The notes beneath the pieces were generated by a model. It was not told where the DNA came from. It made no database searches and was given only the letters and a program-made list of their open reading frames with translations. Shown here piece by piece: positions 11,443 through 22,818 of a DNA stretch of 64,000 nucleotides. The stretch is from Plenodomus lindquistii (taxonomy: Eukaryota > Ascomycota > Dothideomycetes > Pleosporales > Leptosphaeriaceae), in the NCBI GenBank assembly GCA_025504975.1, contig JANUWI010000008.1, positions 620,001 through 684,000 of the forward strand, given 5' to 3'. The position numbers were made by a program, and so were the translations under genes. Numbering within the stretch: position 1 is the first letter of the stretch; every line of letters starts with the position of its first letter.

Positions 11443-14400
11443 CTATCCCACAGAAAACCGACTCACAGCCCTCGTCTTCTCATGCTCCCTCTGCTCCGCC
11501 TCCGTACTATATGCATGCGTCTCATACGTCTGCTCCCTCAACATACCCTTCCCCAAATCCTCAGCACCTACACTCTTCACCGTCGTCTTCGTCGTCTCAG
11601 TCTTACCAGTTACACTCACCGCACTCTTGATCCCCGTCTCAACATCCGCCGCCTCCGCATTAACTCCCCTCCCCGTAAAAATATCCTTAGGAAAAGGGAA
11701 CAACGTGGGTCTCCTTGGCGGACTCCTGTGCTGCGCCATCGTCCAGACCAAACTCGTTACATCTTTGCCCAACGCCTCGATGACGGGCGTGACAATGGGT
11801 AGACACAGGAATAACAGGACGTAACTTGTTACACCCACCACTGCGACATTGACACCGTAGACGAAACCGCGGGATGCAAGGAAAACCATGAGCCAACTGC
11901 CCCATGTCCAGAATACGAGGCCGTGAAGCAGGTAGATTGTAAAGACATGAGGGAATAACGCGAGAAAGGGGGGCGTGGAGAGGAACCATTGCACGACTGT
12001 GGAGAGCTCGACTATGGCTTGCATGCCGCCTGCGAAGAGGATGCCGTTGAGCCGCGGGGTAAAGTATTCTGGGTATCCCGCTGATAGCGTGTTTCCCAGT
12101 GGTTCGCCGGTCGCGGCGTCGGGATGGATATCGTGTTCTGCGGTTGCAAAGTTGAAAGTCGTGTCTGCCCAGTTTGGGACTACATTTACGGCGAATCCGG
12201 CGCCGACGCATAGCCAGCAGAATGTGATGACGGGGTAGTAGGCAAGGGGTCGCTTGTATAGGTATTCTTTGTAGGCGTAGGTAACGTCTAGGTCGGTGAG
12301 GAGAAGTCCCAGCCATAGATATGTACCCCATGACTGCGCGTACCAGTGCGATACAAGGCAGAATGCGTAAAAGGCCATGCGTTTTGCGGGGTTTTTGATC
12401 TCGCGCACAATGATTGCGCCGATAAGGACGAGCCATGAGCCTTGGAGTTGGACGGCGATGGTCCAGAGGACGCCCGTGCAGTAGTGCAGTGTGATTTGCG
12501 GTACAGCGTTGGGAATCAGGAACACTAATTCTATGACTTCGGAAATGTACTGGCCGAAATTCTCGTAGCGCGTAACGTATGGCCATGTCGACCAGGTTAA
12601 GCTGGGGATATACTTTAGATACGACGTTCCGCCAATGTCGATGATGAAGTACTCCAGCAGCGCGATACTGGCTACGGGGATCATGAGACGCGGTGTTCGG
12701 CGCACAGCGGCTTTGGCAATGTCTTCGACGCTGCCGTGTTTGAGGTAGGAGGATGTGAGGAAGCGAGTGGAGGTTGTGAAGAAGACGCCTAGCCACATTT
12801 GGTTGAGGATGAAGGGTGCAATGATCTTCTGCGCCCAGTATTCTGAACGGTGGTGTTGGGGGCCGCCGGGCATGACGATGGCGGGTACGTAGGTTAGGCC
12901 GAAATGCATGACTGTTACAACTAGAGAACATAGAGCTGTGAGACCAGCGAGATGGTCGATTCTATCGCGTGTCGGGGGAGGGTGAGCATGCATGCGAGGT
13001 GCTGGGCCCATGGCGGGCTCGGTGACGATTGCCATGGCGATCTTGTCGGTGGACGCTGCGGCAGCTTGACCACCTGGTGTGGTGAGAGTGAGTTGAGAAT
13101 CTACGCCTGGCATGGGGGGTACGAGCTCTTCTCTTGTAACATTGAAGTTGCTGTTCCATGGTGTAGGCTCGCGACTGTCGAACATGACCGAGGTCTGCCG
13201 AGACACACCAGCCTTTGGTGTTGAGCCTCCCATCGTCCATGTGCCAGAGCTGGGTTCGATCGGCTCAATGGCAAGGTCGTCGTCTGAGTCGCGCTTGTTG
13301 TGGACTTGAGAGCTCGGTACCGCGGAGCTGCGCGCAGAAGATTTGCTCGACCCAATAGATGGGACCGGATCAGCGAAGGGGTTCTTCTCTTGAACAGGAT
13401 GCGCGTCGTCAGCGAAGGGATTCTTCTCCTTCTCTCCCGCTGCACTCGAAGCAGAGGACGCGTTCTGGGGAGGTGCTGCTGTGGTGCTAGCGGGACTAGT
13501 CACAGGCTTGCGAAAGAGCTTAGGCGCGACACGCTTGACGAATGTGTGAATGAGCAGAAAAGAAGAGATTGCAAGACAGGCAACAGACACCCATAATGCT
13601 GGCATGCGTTTGACACTCTTCTTGCCCTTCTGCTTCCATTTCTGAATGGCAATCTCCGTAAAATTTGTGGCGCCGCGCAGTTCCGGGTCGTCCATCGAGC
13701 ATGCCTCAGTAAGTGGGCAGCGAGCGACAAAGTCTTCACGAGCCTGCTCCGTCATGGAAGAGGAATTGAAAAACATACGAGTCCACTTGATGTTGGCCAC
13801 CGACTCGCGTCCAGGAGGACCCTTCATAGAGAAGCGATTGCCTGTTGACCAGTGCTTGAAGTACAGAGCAGAGGGTACAGAAGGCATGCCTTTGTTCTTC
13901 TTATGTAAGACTTGTCTGGTCATATTGCCGCCGATGTAAAAGTTGATGTAGTCCTTGGTCCAATCGATTCGATATTCGGTATAGTCCCAAGGGTTGACGC
14001 TTCCATTGCTCAACCCACCCTCGAGAGTCGTGTAGTTACGATTGGCCGCCGTTTCGTTTTGGAGTTGCGTGTAGTTCATGCCCAGAAAGCGTTCGGTGAA
14101 CTCGTTGTTTACAAACGTGCCGACCCAAGCATCAGCAGGCTGGTTCGAGTTCATGACACTGAGCTCGGTGACCTCCGTCTCATTATACTTCCACATCATT
14201 GACATGGCAGATCCGCGCATCGTTCGCCTGGGCGATTTGATGAGAGTGCGGAAGGAACCATGTTGAATATCGCGTCGAGCCGTGCGAAGACTGGCACCGT
14301 TTACCAGGTGCTCGTCTGTCGGAGGCTGAAGGAAGAGCTGGAGAGACTCGCTTTCGTTGAACCTGATATTCGACGGGTCTGCTCCCTGGCGATATACCGC

Positions 14401-14619
14401 ATTCCAATCTTTCTCATACTTTTGCGCGTAGGTTTCGGCAACCAGGTCGTCGGGAAGGCTATTTGTTTCATTGAAGTAAACGATGATTGAATCGGTGAAG
14501 AGCTCTTCAGTCTTGTCGTCGTAGAATCCACAAGAACAAGTCTTTTGTCCATTGAGCACCTCTGCCGACGCAAACAACGCAGACAGCAGAGGCAAAGCAA
14601 GGACCGAGTAGGGTACCAT
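11443..14619 (-). CDS. GH16-like domain fused to acyltransferase-3-like membrane domain
   Basis: Single uninterrupted frame of 1058 aa. Residues 1-20 form a signal peptide. Residues 25-315 look like a secreted GH16-type jelly-roll with many NxS/T sites, ending in TEYRIDWTKDYINFYIGG and KWSTGN-like landmarks. The catalytic E-x-D-x-E position is apparently E149-V-T-E-L, so the Asp and second Glu seem lost and hydrolysis is doubtful. A membrane segment near 340 (LWVSVACLAISSFLLIHTF) is followed by a 200-residue Ser/Pro-rich linker. From about 560 there is a multi-pass domain with RIDHLAGLTALCSLV, RTPRLMIPVASIAL and SWGTYLWLGLLLTDLD, as in OafA/acyltransferase-3 proteins. The same landmarks recur in the gene at 19066. 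The inferred role is binding of a wall or surface glucan outside and acyl transfer across the membrane. It is divergent from the GT2 gene. Confidence 0.8.
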   Translation of the reverse strand: MVPYSVLALPLLSALFASAEVLNGQKTCSCGFYDDKTEELFTDSIIVYFNETNSLPDDLVAETYAQKYEKDWNAVYRQGADPSNIRFNESESLQLFLQPPTDEHLVNGASLRTARRDIQHGSFRTLIKSPRRTMRGSAMSMMWKYNETEVTELSVMNSNQPADAWVGTFVNNEFTERFLGMNYTQLQNETAANRNYTTLEGGLSNGSVNPWDYTEYRIDWTKDYINFYIGGNMTRQVLHKKNKGMPSVPSALYFKHWSTGNRFSMKGPPGRESVANIKWTRMFFNSSSMTEQAREDFVARCPLTEACSMDDPELRGATNFTEIAIQKWKQKGKKSVKRMPALWVSVACLAISSFLLIHTFVKRVAPKLFRKPVTSPASTTAAPPQNASSASSAAGEKEKNPFADDAHPVQEKNPFADPVPSIGSSKSSARSSAVPSSQVHNKRDSDDDLAIEPIEPSSGTWTMGGSTPKAGVSRQTSVMFDSREPTPWNSNFNVTREELVPPMPGVDSQLTLTTPGGQAAAASTDKIAMAIVTEPAMGPAPRMHAHPPPTRDRIDHLAGLTALCSLVVTVMHFGLTYVPAIVMPGGPQHHRSEYWAQKIIAPFILNQMWLGVFFTTSTRFLTSSYLKHGSVEDIAKAAVRRTPRLMIPVASIALLEYFIIDIGGTSYLKYIPSLTWSTWPYVTRYENFGQYISEVIELVFLIPNAVPQITLHYCTGVLWTIAVQLQGSWLVLIGAIIVREIKNPAKRMAFYAFCLVSHWYAQSWGTYLWLGLLLTDLDVTYAYKEYLYKRPLAYYPVITFCWLCVGAGFAVNVVPNWADTTFNFATAEHDIHPDAATGEPLGNTLSAGYPEYFTPRLNGILFAGGMQAIVELSTVVQWFLSTPPFLALFPHVFTIYLLHGLVFWTWGSWLMVFLASRGFVYGVNVAVVGVTSYVLLFLCLPIVTPVIEALGKDVTSLVWTMAQHRSPPRRPTLFPFPKDIFTGRGVNAEAADVETGIKSAVSVTGKTETTKTTVKSVGAEDLGKGMLREQTYETHAYSTEAEQREHEKTRAVSRFSVG

Positions 14620-15955
14620 AGTCGTGAAATAAAGACAGTATGACGGAGAGAAGCAGAGGATTCGACACTCAACTGCACTTGGTGTTCACCGCATGTAAGT
14701 CGAGTTACACGGATGGCATAGAGGACCCGGTGAGTGACAGCAGTGACAGACGCCCGGATAGTGAGGAGCCGTGCTACTAGTCTACCAAGTCGATGTCAGC
14801 TGGCTAGAATCCCGGCTGAAGACATGTCCTATTAGGTACAGGAAGTAATATTGTTTCTTGAGGTCATAGTGAGGACCTTCCCAGGTAGGCTCAGCTCGCG
14901 ATCAACAAGCCCAGGGCAAGGGTGCCCAAGGTTCTGCAAGCTTCCCTTGGCAGGTCCAGCCATTGCATCAATGCAGTGGACCGCGGCTTGAGTCGTTACA
15001 CGCGGAAGAGGCAGCCGTCGGGTTGTGGACGATGGAAATGTTGTGCTATCGTCCGCGCGGTGGGTCGAAGTCTACAAATTACGCTAGCGCCACGCTAGCA
15101 TGGGCCAAGCCCCCATTCTCACCCTGCCGGTGTTGAGCCTACACCCACCTTTACCCCGGTGACTATCCTTAGCCGTCAGGATTCGCAGGATTCCGGCATC
15201 GCCACCACCGTGGGGCTGATATATCAGCTTCCCCGAAATAACCACATTCTGTAACGTCTACCCGATCCCGTTGCGCGTACTGCAAGCCACGCGAGGATGA
15301 TGATGCGGAAATCCTGCACTGTCGCTACAGCAAGGCATAGTGAAGAATATTGCTCCAGGCTTCTGCCGCTTCTGTCACACCAATCACACCGGACGATAGC
15401 GCCGCGAGACGACGAAACGATAAATCGGAAGTACGAATTCAGCCTGGTTCCATCTTTCTGAACATGATTCAGCGCGTGGTAGAAACGCTGATCACAGTAC
15501 AGGGGGCTGGCGATGAGCACTTTTCATGTAGACCCACGACCACACCGTACCATAGCATGCTTTTTGGAGCACTGTCTTGGCACATTTGCCATGTAGGTGT
15601 ACAGGACGCAACTTTGTACAAGGATCCAGGCGCGAGATGCAAGGACTGATCCACTGTGCCCATCATCCCTGTGGCCCGGTAACATTGATACACCTGCCGA
15701 TCTTGCACGCAGCACGACTCTGTATGGAAAACAGCCCCAACAGCTCCTTATCGCACGGGCAATGTCCCTCTTCCGGACTTCCTCTCTTCACTGACTCCTT
15801 GTCTATCGTTCTATCCAGGACTAGTTCTTCGCGCTCGGTGTCATCACTGAATTGGCTTTACTTTACGGCATCCATCACTCGTTCTGGTTGACCTGTTCAC
15901 TCACTATCGTTTCGTTATCACCCATTCACTTGTCTGATATTCCGCTCTCTGCACA
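14620..15955. promoter_or_regulatory. Divergent intergenic region of the polysaccharide group
   Basis: 1.3 kb between the start codons of the GH16/acyltransferase fusion (minus) and the GT2 gene (plus), so it must contain both promoters. A direct repeat ACGCTAGC occurs at 15081-15088 and 15092-15099, each with the palindrome GCTAGC. Pyrimidine-rich sequence precedes the GT2 start (15750-15950), as is common for fungal 5' UTRs. Frames within it show no domain. Confidence 0.4.
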
Positions 15956-17534
15956 ATGTCTGACACCAAGGACTGCATCGTTGAGATTGGAGAGTCTCGT
16001 GTCTCAGACGAGAAGACAGTCTCTCACAGCAACTGGAAGGCTGCCGAAGCCGCCGACAATCTCTCGACCTTCATATCAGACTGGACACCATTCGGACTTG
16101 TCCTATCATACTACGTCTTTTCCGTATGCCTATACATGTACTGCAGCGATGGCTTGATTGCCATTTTCTGGTTCATCTACATGTGTACAAACTTCTACAT
16201 CGCCGGGACCACTGTTCTTGAAGCTTTCTTCAGTATTAGCCCATGCCGAGAGGCAAGGGCGGTCGTGACCCAGGCGCAAGAGAAGGACTGGCTATTTCCC
16301 ACTCCTCACAGCAATCTTCCGATTTTGGACATCATCATTGTCGCATATCTGCCCAACGAGAAAGATATCATCATGGACCGTGCCATCTACGCTCTAGAGC
16401 AACTGGATTATCCTCGGGAAAAGATGCGGATCAACATCCTCTACAACACCCCAAAGTCAATCGAGCCTTTAGAGACTGAGTTACACCAGCTCCCTTTGCA
16501 GTACTCCAATGCCAGGATCATCAAGGTGCCCAATTCGACCTCCAAGGCAGACAATCTGAACTACTTCTTTACCCTCGACACTGGTTCAGACGTCATTGCT
16601 ATCTATGACTGCGATCACTATCCACATCCAAATGCACCTCGCTGGGCAGCGGAGAGATTCAAGGCAGATCCAGAGGTTGACATTGTGCAAGGTCGATGCA
16701 TCGTGTTCAACTCTGCGGATACCTTTATGACTAGCATGATCGCAGTTGAGTTCGACAAGATCTATGCAGTTTCTCACCCGGGTCGCTCTACAATGTGGGG
16801 TTTCGGTCTTTTCTGCGGCTCCAACGGATACTGGAGAACATCGCTTCTGCGTGAGATGAAGATGGATGAATCTATGCTCACGGAAGATATCGACTCGGCC
16901 CTCCGGGCATTTAGCAGAGGATGCAAAACAGTTCACGACCTCAACGTCACTTCCTACGAACTGGCACCAACAACTGTTGGCGCTTTCTGGAAACAGCGCC
17001 TTCGGTGGGCACAGGGCTGGGCGCAGGCGAGCGCGAGGCATATGAAAATGGTCTTCAACCGAGTTCACGATCCCCTGCGAGAAGAGCACTCCAAGCGCAG
17101 TTTCACTGCCCGGTTCGGTGTACTCTCGCTTCTACTGATTCGCGAGTCATCCTACTACCTCGTCACACAGTACACATGCCTCGTCGCATCATTCGTCATT
17201 ACGAAATTTCCAAAGACGGGCGACGAGCTCTCCAGACTTGTCTATTTCCAGTACCCTGTGTCACAGTGGCTGTTTATCATCAGGTTCGTACCACATACCC
17301 ACGTTTCAGCTTCATGACCGCCAGCTAACGTCCATGCACAATAGTGTTATCTGCTTAATCGCTACACTGTGGATCACGAATCAGGTCAAATCCGAATTCG
17401 TCTCGAGGAGGATGATCATTCTGTTTTCGGTTTTGTACCCATTCTATTTGGTCGTGAATGCGACGATTGGGCTTTACGGGCATGCCCGGCAACTTGTCAA
17501 GTACAGCTCCTGGAATCCTACCGCTAGAACATAG
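15956..17534 (+). CDS. Processive family-2 glycosyltransferase (cellulose/hyaluronan synthase-like)
   Basis: Two exons, 15956-17283 and 17345-17534, with a 61-nt intron carrying a GCTAAC branch site. The join reads WLFII-SVICLIATLWI and the product is 505 aa. Two membrane segments come first (FGLVLSYYVFSVCLYMY and FWFIYMCTNFYIAGT), then the catalytic domain: VAYLPNEKD, D218-C-D220 in YDCDHYP, T309-E-D311 as acceptor-base motif, and Q347-R-L-R-W351. At least three C-terminal membrane segments follow. The D, DxD, TED and QxxRW set is diagnostic of processive GT2 enzymes that polymerise and extrude a polysaccharide through the plasma membrane. The sugar is not predictable from the sequence. The N-terminal cytosolic stretch (about 50 aa) lacks known domains. 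Neighbouring acyltransferase-like genes suggest that the polymer may be acylated. Confidence 0.9.
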
Positions 17535-19065
17535 CGGGATGTGTTTGCGCGATAGCGGGGCTACTTCGGATAGTCACATGTTTTGTTCTGAGCTTGCAAA
17601 AATACTCCCAACCTGATCCTCGCAGCATGGCATTCTGGTACGCGGTAGCAATATGATTGACATACTATACCTATCGTCGAGACAACTGTGACACCCCGCA
17701 TAATACCGGTAACCCTGGCATAATCAGCATTAATAGCTCACAAATATCAATATACAAGAGTCACAAGCGCATCGCGTAGTGCGGTGTGAGATCCTCAACA
17801 GACATCTGTGATCTCCAGCACGCAGGTTCACTAAAGCCTCAGAAAAAAGGCACCGAACGGATTGGGCGGCTACGCAAAGCTTTCGAGTCAAATCCCCTGC
17901 TATTGCCAACGAACACAGGGATCGGCAATCGAGCACAGGGAGCGACTCCCAAAATGTGGTTCTGCCCCTGCTAACCTTGCTTGCACAGCTTGTAAGCCCG
18001 AAAGCGATGTTAAATCACGATTACAAGTCGGTGCGCATCGACGACGCGTGCTGCAAATGAGTTAGTTCTCGCCAAGATCATCTCTGCATCTCGGAGTTAT
18101 GAAACGACGTGGGGTCGACAGGCACGTTTTCTCGGGTGGGGGCGCATCCACCCGTGAACGTCAAACGGCAACTGCCGCAAGTTCAAGCCACTCGCGTTCG
18201 TCTTTTTTTGCGGACCTGGGAACAAGATGTGCTCTTGGCACATTGAATGGATAATCCGGCAAGCTGCCTGTGATGATCCTTCTTTTTGAAGAAGGTGATA
18301 GGTGTATCCGTGCGACATTCTGACTCGCCGTGGCGCCTGTCCACACGTTTACTCAATTTGTACACGGTAGCACACGGCAAGCCTCAAGACAACTGACATG
18401 TCTGCTTTGGTACACGTCCGCGTGGGTTCCAACGCGTGGCACACTGGAGGCATCGGGGTCGCTCATGGGGCCAGGCCATTTCGTCATTATTACCTTCACT
18501 GCCCACGTCCAAGAGAACGTCCTCTAACTCGTCAGAGTCTATCCCATATCTCCAATGTGATAAGAGATACCGACAATTCCGCATTACCCATTGGTCGACA
18601 CAAAACGTCCAAAAACTACTATGGTACATCCTTCGGGTCAGGCTGGAGCTAAGGAAGTACTAGAGCCAACGTCTAACGTTATCTTCAACATGACAGCGCC
18701 ATCCAGTGCGCCACGCACATGCAGTAATTCTTGGCAAATAACGCATGATATCCGTCCAAGTCCGAATCATGACCTCAATTGCATGTTGAGATCAGATTCT
18801 GCGCCTGCTGGGATCATGCAGTGCTACCACAACAGGGGTCAAAACCTAAATGTAATCATCGGCGACCAAAATGCTGATCTCGGGTCTCCTTACGGAGCGT
18901 ACCTGGCGCACAGCTTGTGCGACTCGACGGGCTTGCAGGCCCCCTGCGACCTGCAGTATTCAGATCTAGTCCCTCAGCTCTAGCACTCACCATCTTCGAG
19001 TTGAGGTTCTATACCCCCAATTTGGTCCGCAAACGATTGACAACTGCCATTAGCAAGGTTTCATC
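17535..19065. other. Intergenic, no gene seen
   Basis: 1.5 kb between GT2 and the acyltransferase-like gene, both on the plus strand. Small frames on both strands (for example 18591-18983 plus) give no recognisable protein. It should hold the promoter of the downstream gene. Confidence 0.5.
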
Positions 19066-20436
19066 ATGAAGTCTGCAATTCACTCCTCTGGTGTTGAGGC
19101 ATTGTTTTCATCCGCCTTTGAGGTTCCATCTGCTGCAAATCGCGATCAAGACTACCTCATAGGTCTTCGCGGTACTCTTGTCATCCAGTCGTTCCTCTTT
19201 GTCTTCTTTCAGGCTTTCCTCCCAACCGCTGTACCAGATTCCAACAACACTGATGGCCCGCTCTACCAGAAAGCTCTGCGCAAGTCTTTCTCTGTACTGT
19301 TCGCCAACGAAGCTCTGATCTACTCATGGATCATCTTTCTCTCTGCACGAACGTTGTGCCTCCCATATCTGACGAACAGCGCTCGTGAGGTTTGTGCCTC
19401 CAGCGTATTCCGCCGCTGCATCAGGCTATGGGTCCCGACGTTCATCGCATACTCGCTCGCAGCTGCAGCATTCAGCACCAGTTCTACCGAGTATATCACT
19501 GAGTTCTTGACACTGACCGGCAATGTCTCTACAAACACACCCCTCCGGTTCCGCAACTTCTTGATCTACTTCAACTCGTTGTTCAACATCTTCTGGCTCA
19601 ACAAAGACTATGCCGCTCAGGCTGCTAATAGTGCCTTTCCATCGAGCACGCTCTGGATCGTCTCTGTCTTGTTCCAGCAAGGCTACACAGTCTACATGAC
19701 CATGGTGATCGTACCCTACACGCGAACCTCATGGCGCGTGAAAGCACTACTCTTGTTCATCGTCACAGCTTTCTGGGTCCAGAGCTGGGCCTGGTACAGT
19801 GTGACTGGCCTTCTCATCGCCGACGCGGTCGTCAACATGCACTTCCAGTCGCGCTCCCGCCATGGCTTCCAGATTGCAGGACTCCAGGTCCCGATTTGGC
19901 CGCTATACGTAGCCACGGCCTTCACCGGCTACCTCCTGCAATTCCTCTTCATCTCCTGGAACCCGGGTATGCGCAAGAATGAGTTGTACGGACACACCGG
20001 TCTCTATACTGGTGGTGAGATGAACAAGGACCTCGACGAGTCGCAGAAGCTGGCGCGTGTCGACAACTACCTCATCATGGTTGGCGTAATGCTCTTGATC
20101 GAAACATTCGAGTGGCCACGGAATATTTTACGCAGCAAGGCGTTTGTCGCACTAGGCAGACGAAGCTTCAGTAAGTCAACGTCCATCACAACGATACGTA
20201 CTAGCGACTAACACGATACAGGTGTCTTCCTCGTCCAAAGCATTGTCATCTATACCGCTGGCATCAAGTTGTGGCTGCACCTCAACAAGTTAGGTACAAG
20301 CGACACGCTAAACACGTTCGCAGTGTTCTGCGCGTGCGCGCCTGCAGTCGCCTTGGCCTCCGAGGTATTTTACCGTTTGATCGATATCCCTAGCATTGCG
20401 TTCGCCAGGGTATCTTGGGCTTGGATGACAAAATAA
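19066..20436 (+). CDS. Acyltransferase-3-like multi-pass membrane protein
   Basis: Two exons, 19066-20170 and 20222-20436, joined over a 51-nt GTAAGT..ACAG intron; the join RRSF-SVFLVQSIVIY gives 439 aa. There are about ten hydrophobic segments. Landmarks match the C-terminal half of the 11443-14619 protein: FRRCIRLWVPTFIAY against RTPRLMIPVASIALLEY, LWIVSVLFQ against LWTIAVQLQ, and SWAWYSVTGLLIADAV against SWGTYLWLGLLLTDLD. The two are therefore homologous membrane acyltransferases of the OafA/acyltransferase-3 type. Family members move acetyl or other acyl groups onto extracytoplasmic sugars. The expected N-terminal catalytic His is not obvious by eye, so activity is an inference. Its place in the same orientation downstream of GT2 suggests a joint role in modifying the polymer. 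Confidence 0.8.
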
Positions 20437-20982
20437 ACCACCGAAGATAAGCCCATGCTCGCAGGCCAGCCCCACATACCACGGCTTTTGGATTTCAGCC
20501 AGACAGATTTGCGCTGCCACGAATACGAGGGGCAATGTATATACATATGCAATATCAGGAAAAGTCGTGGGTCAAGCATATAGTCTATAAGGCGAAGATT
20601 CGACTCGTTATACATATCGGATGACATCCTAGTTCAAGTTCAACGAACAACAATTTTCTATTGTGGTGGGCTAGAGCGGATGATTAGTTGAACTCTTATC
20701 AGCATGTAATCTGATGCGTCTATACTTACCCTGTATGACCGAATTCACCTCCGTTGTCTAACTGGCACCGGCGTATCTACCCTTATTTCCCCGCAATCTT
20801 TTCATCCTGTATGTGGGAAGGCTTATAGATCATGGCGTACCATAGGTAGCGAGTACTACCTCCACGGTATAATTCATGCTTGTGTTCGCTTGTCCAACGT
20901 TCAGTCAATCCGTGCCGTTCCGCCTATCCTGAAAATCTTTTCTTGACATCTCATGCATGCAAATACTGTACGACAGCAGATC
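20437..20982. other. Intergenic, no gene seen
   Basis: 546 bp between the acyltransferase-like gene and the broken transporter. Somewhat AT-rich, with many TATA and TATAC words (20530-20660), but nothing that can be named. Confidence 0.45.
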
Positions 20983-22675
20983 ATGATGGATGACTTGTCG
21001 AACACATCGCGCGACGAGAAGCATGGAGCCTCAGACACCACGCCCATTGAGGAAGCACTAGTAGAAGATGCGACAATTAATCCTGAGTTCGATAGGCGCC
21101 TGAACCGCAAGTTCGACATACATATCCTGCCCAGGCTTTTTGGCATATGGCATAACTAAACGCCATTTTCCCTCGTGAAGACACTCGAGGTTCACGCTTC
21201 AATGTAGACTCTTCTCGTTCATCGACCGCAGCAACATCGGGAACGCGCGGATTGCAGGCCTCGGCCAGGATCTCGACATCGCAACCGGCACATAATACAA
21301 CATCGCTCTACTGGTCTTTTACATACCATATATACTAGTCTACGTATCTTCTAACATGCTGGTAAAACGGTTCCAGGCAGGTGTCTACCTCCACACCATG
21401 ACCACAGCTTGGAGGCTGGTGTGCACATTCATGGGGTTTGTTCAGAGCTATGCTGGACTCATCGTTCGTCGACTCCTCTTGGGACTATGTAAGGGCGGCA
21501 TTCTTGGAGGTGTGACTATCTATCTGGCGTTCTTCTATCGGCGGCGCGATATGATGCTAAGGAATGGAGCGTCTTATTGTGCGGCTCCCCTGAGTGGAGC
21601 GTTTGGTGGGTTGCTGGCGAGTGGACTCGCAAACATTCAAGTGGGAAACTACAGCAGGTGGCCTTGGATTTTTTTTCAGTAAGTTCCAGCAGTTTTCTAA
21701 GTCGCATTGGCAGTGCTGACGTCTTCGAAGTCGAAGGCGCCATGACCGTCGTCTTTGGCATCATCTGCTTCTTCTTCCTGCCAGATAACCCCGCAACCGC
21801 AGGCTTCCTTACCGTCGAAGAGAAGGAATCGACGTTAAGAAGCATGTGTCTTGATGCAGATGGTTCCACCACTATCGATGTCAACGACGCAAAGGCCAGT
21901 TGGTATTGGGTGAAGATGGCACTTAAAGCACCACGAACGTGCTTGTGTGGCATCATTTGGTTCTTTCTATTGATCCCACTTCACGTGAGTCTTCTTTCCA
22001 CAATCGAATTACATCGCTAACTCTTGGCAGAGTTTCTCACTATTCCTTCCGAGCATCATCTCCGGTATGGGTTACGCGCCGACAACAGCGCAACTCTTCA
22101 CGGTTCCGCCAAACATGGCAGGCTTCTTGACGGTCATTCTCACCGCAAATTCCTCCGATAGGTGGGGCAATCGTGGTCACTTCATCATTGGGGGCTGCAT
22201 TATCGAAATTGTGGGATACGCTATGATACTGGGTGCGAAGACAGATGCTGTACGATATACTGGAACATTTCCTCATCGCCATTGGGGTCTTTCCAGGTTC
22301 GCCTATGCTTATGGTACGTCCATATCATCATCCATCGCGGGGAACTTGCTGACCTCTACATAGGGATGGTCCTCCAATAACATGGCACCGCACTATGTCA
22401 GAGCTGTCGGAATCGGTGTTGTCATCTCCCTGCGCAACTGTTCTGCGTTTCTAGGCACATTTATCTATCTCCAACGCGATGCGCCGAAATATGTGCTCGG
22501 TCATGCGATCAGTCTAGGCGCTCTAGCGATCACGATGGTGCTATGCTTTGTCCAGATCGCGTACTTAAGTTGGGGGAATAAGAAGAGAGCAAAGGGCGAC
22601 CGCAACGATAGGCTTTTGCAAGATGGCGGCGAGAAGCTAGGGCACTTGCATCCAAGCTTCAGGTATACCCTATAA
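20983..22675 (+). pseudogene. Broken MFS transporter, allantoate permease (Dal5)-like
   Basis: Pieces of one MFS transporter lie in order: a cytosolic N-terminus from the ATG at 20983; then LFSFIDRSNIGNARIAGL (TM1, typical of anion:cation symporters of the Dal5 type); YNIALLVFYIPY; FGGLLASGLANI; FFFLPDNPATAGFLT; GMGYAPTTAQLFTVPPN; and NNMAPHYVRAVGIG. Damage: a stop in the N-terminal exon (GGCATATGGCATAACTAA), TAA at 21293-21295 where homologs have Gln before YN, and one extra C near 22272 that shifts the frame. Two plausible introns remain (GTGAGT from 21985, GTACGT near 22316). The Gln-to-stop change fits CAA to TAA, the RIP direction. If functional, the family imports ureides, vitamins or similar anions. 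The gene is very likely dead. Confidence 0.8.
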
Positions 22676-22818
22676 TTGCTAGACAAAGGCAACTCCATAA
22701 GTAGATGTTGGGGTCACGATCATAATGTCAAAACTAACTTGTCACCCGACACATGAAATGGACCCGTAGACCGCCGCAAAAAGCGCAGACGATGCCATCC
22801 GTGAACGCACAGCCTTCT

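Noticed and set aside
11687..12931. 414-aa Arg/His-rich minus-strand frame
   Set aside because: Shadow of the GH16/acyltransferase gene in another frame of the same strand; no domain.
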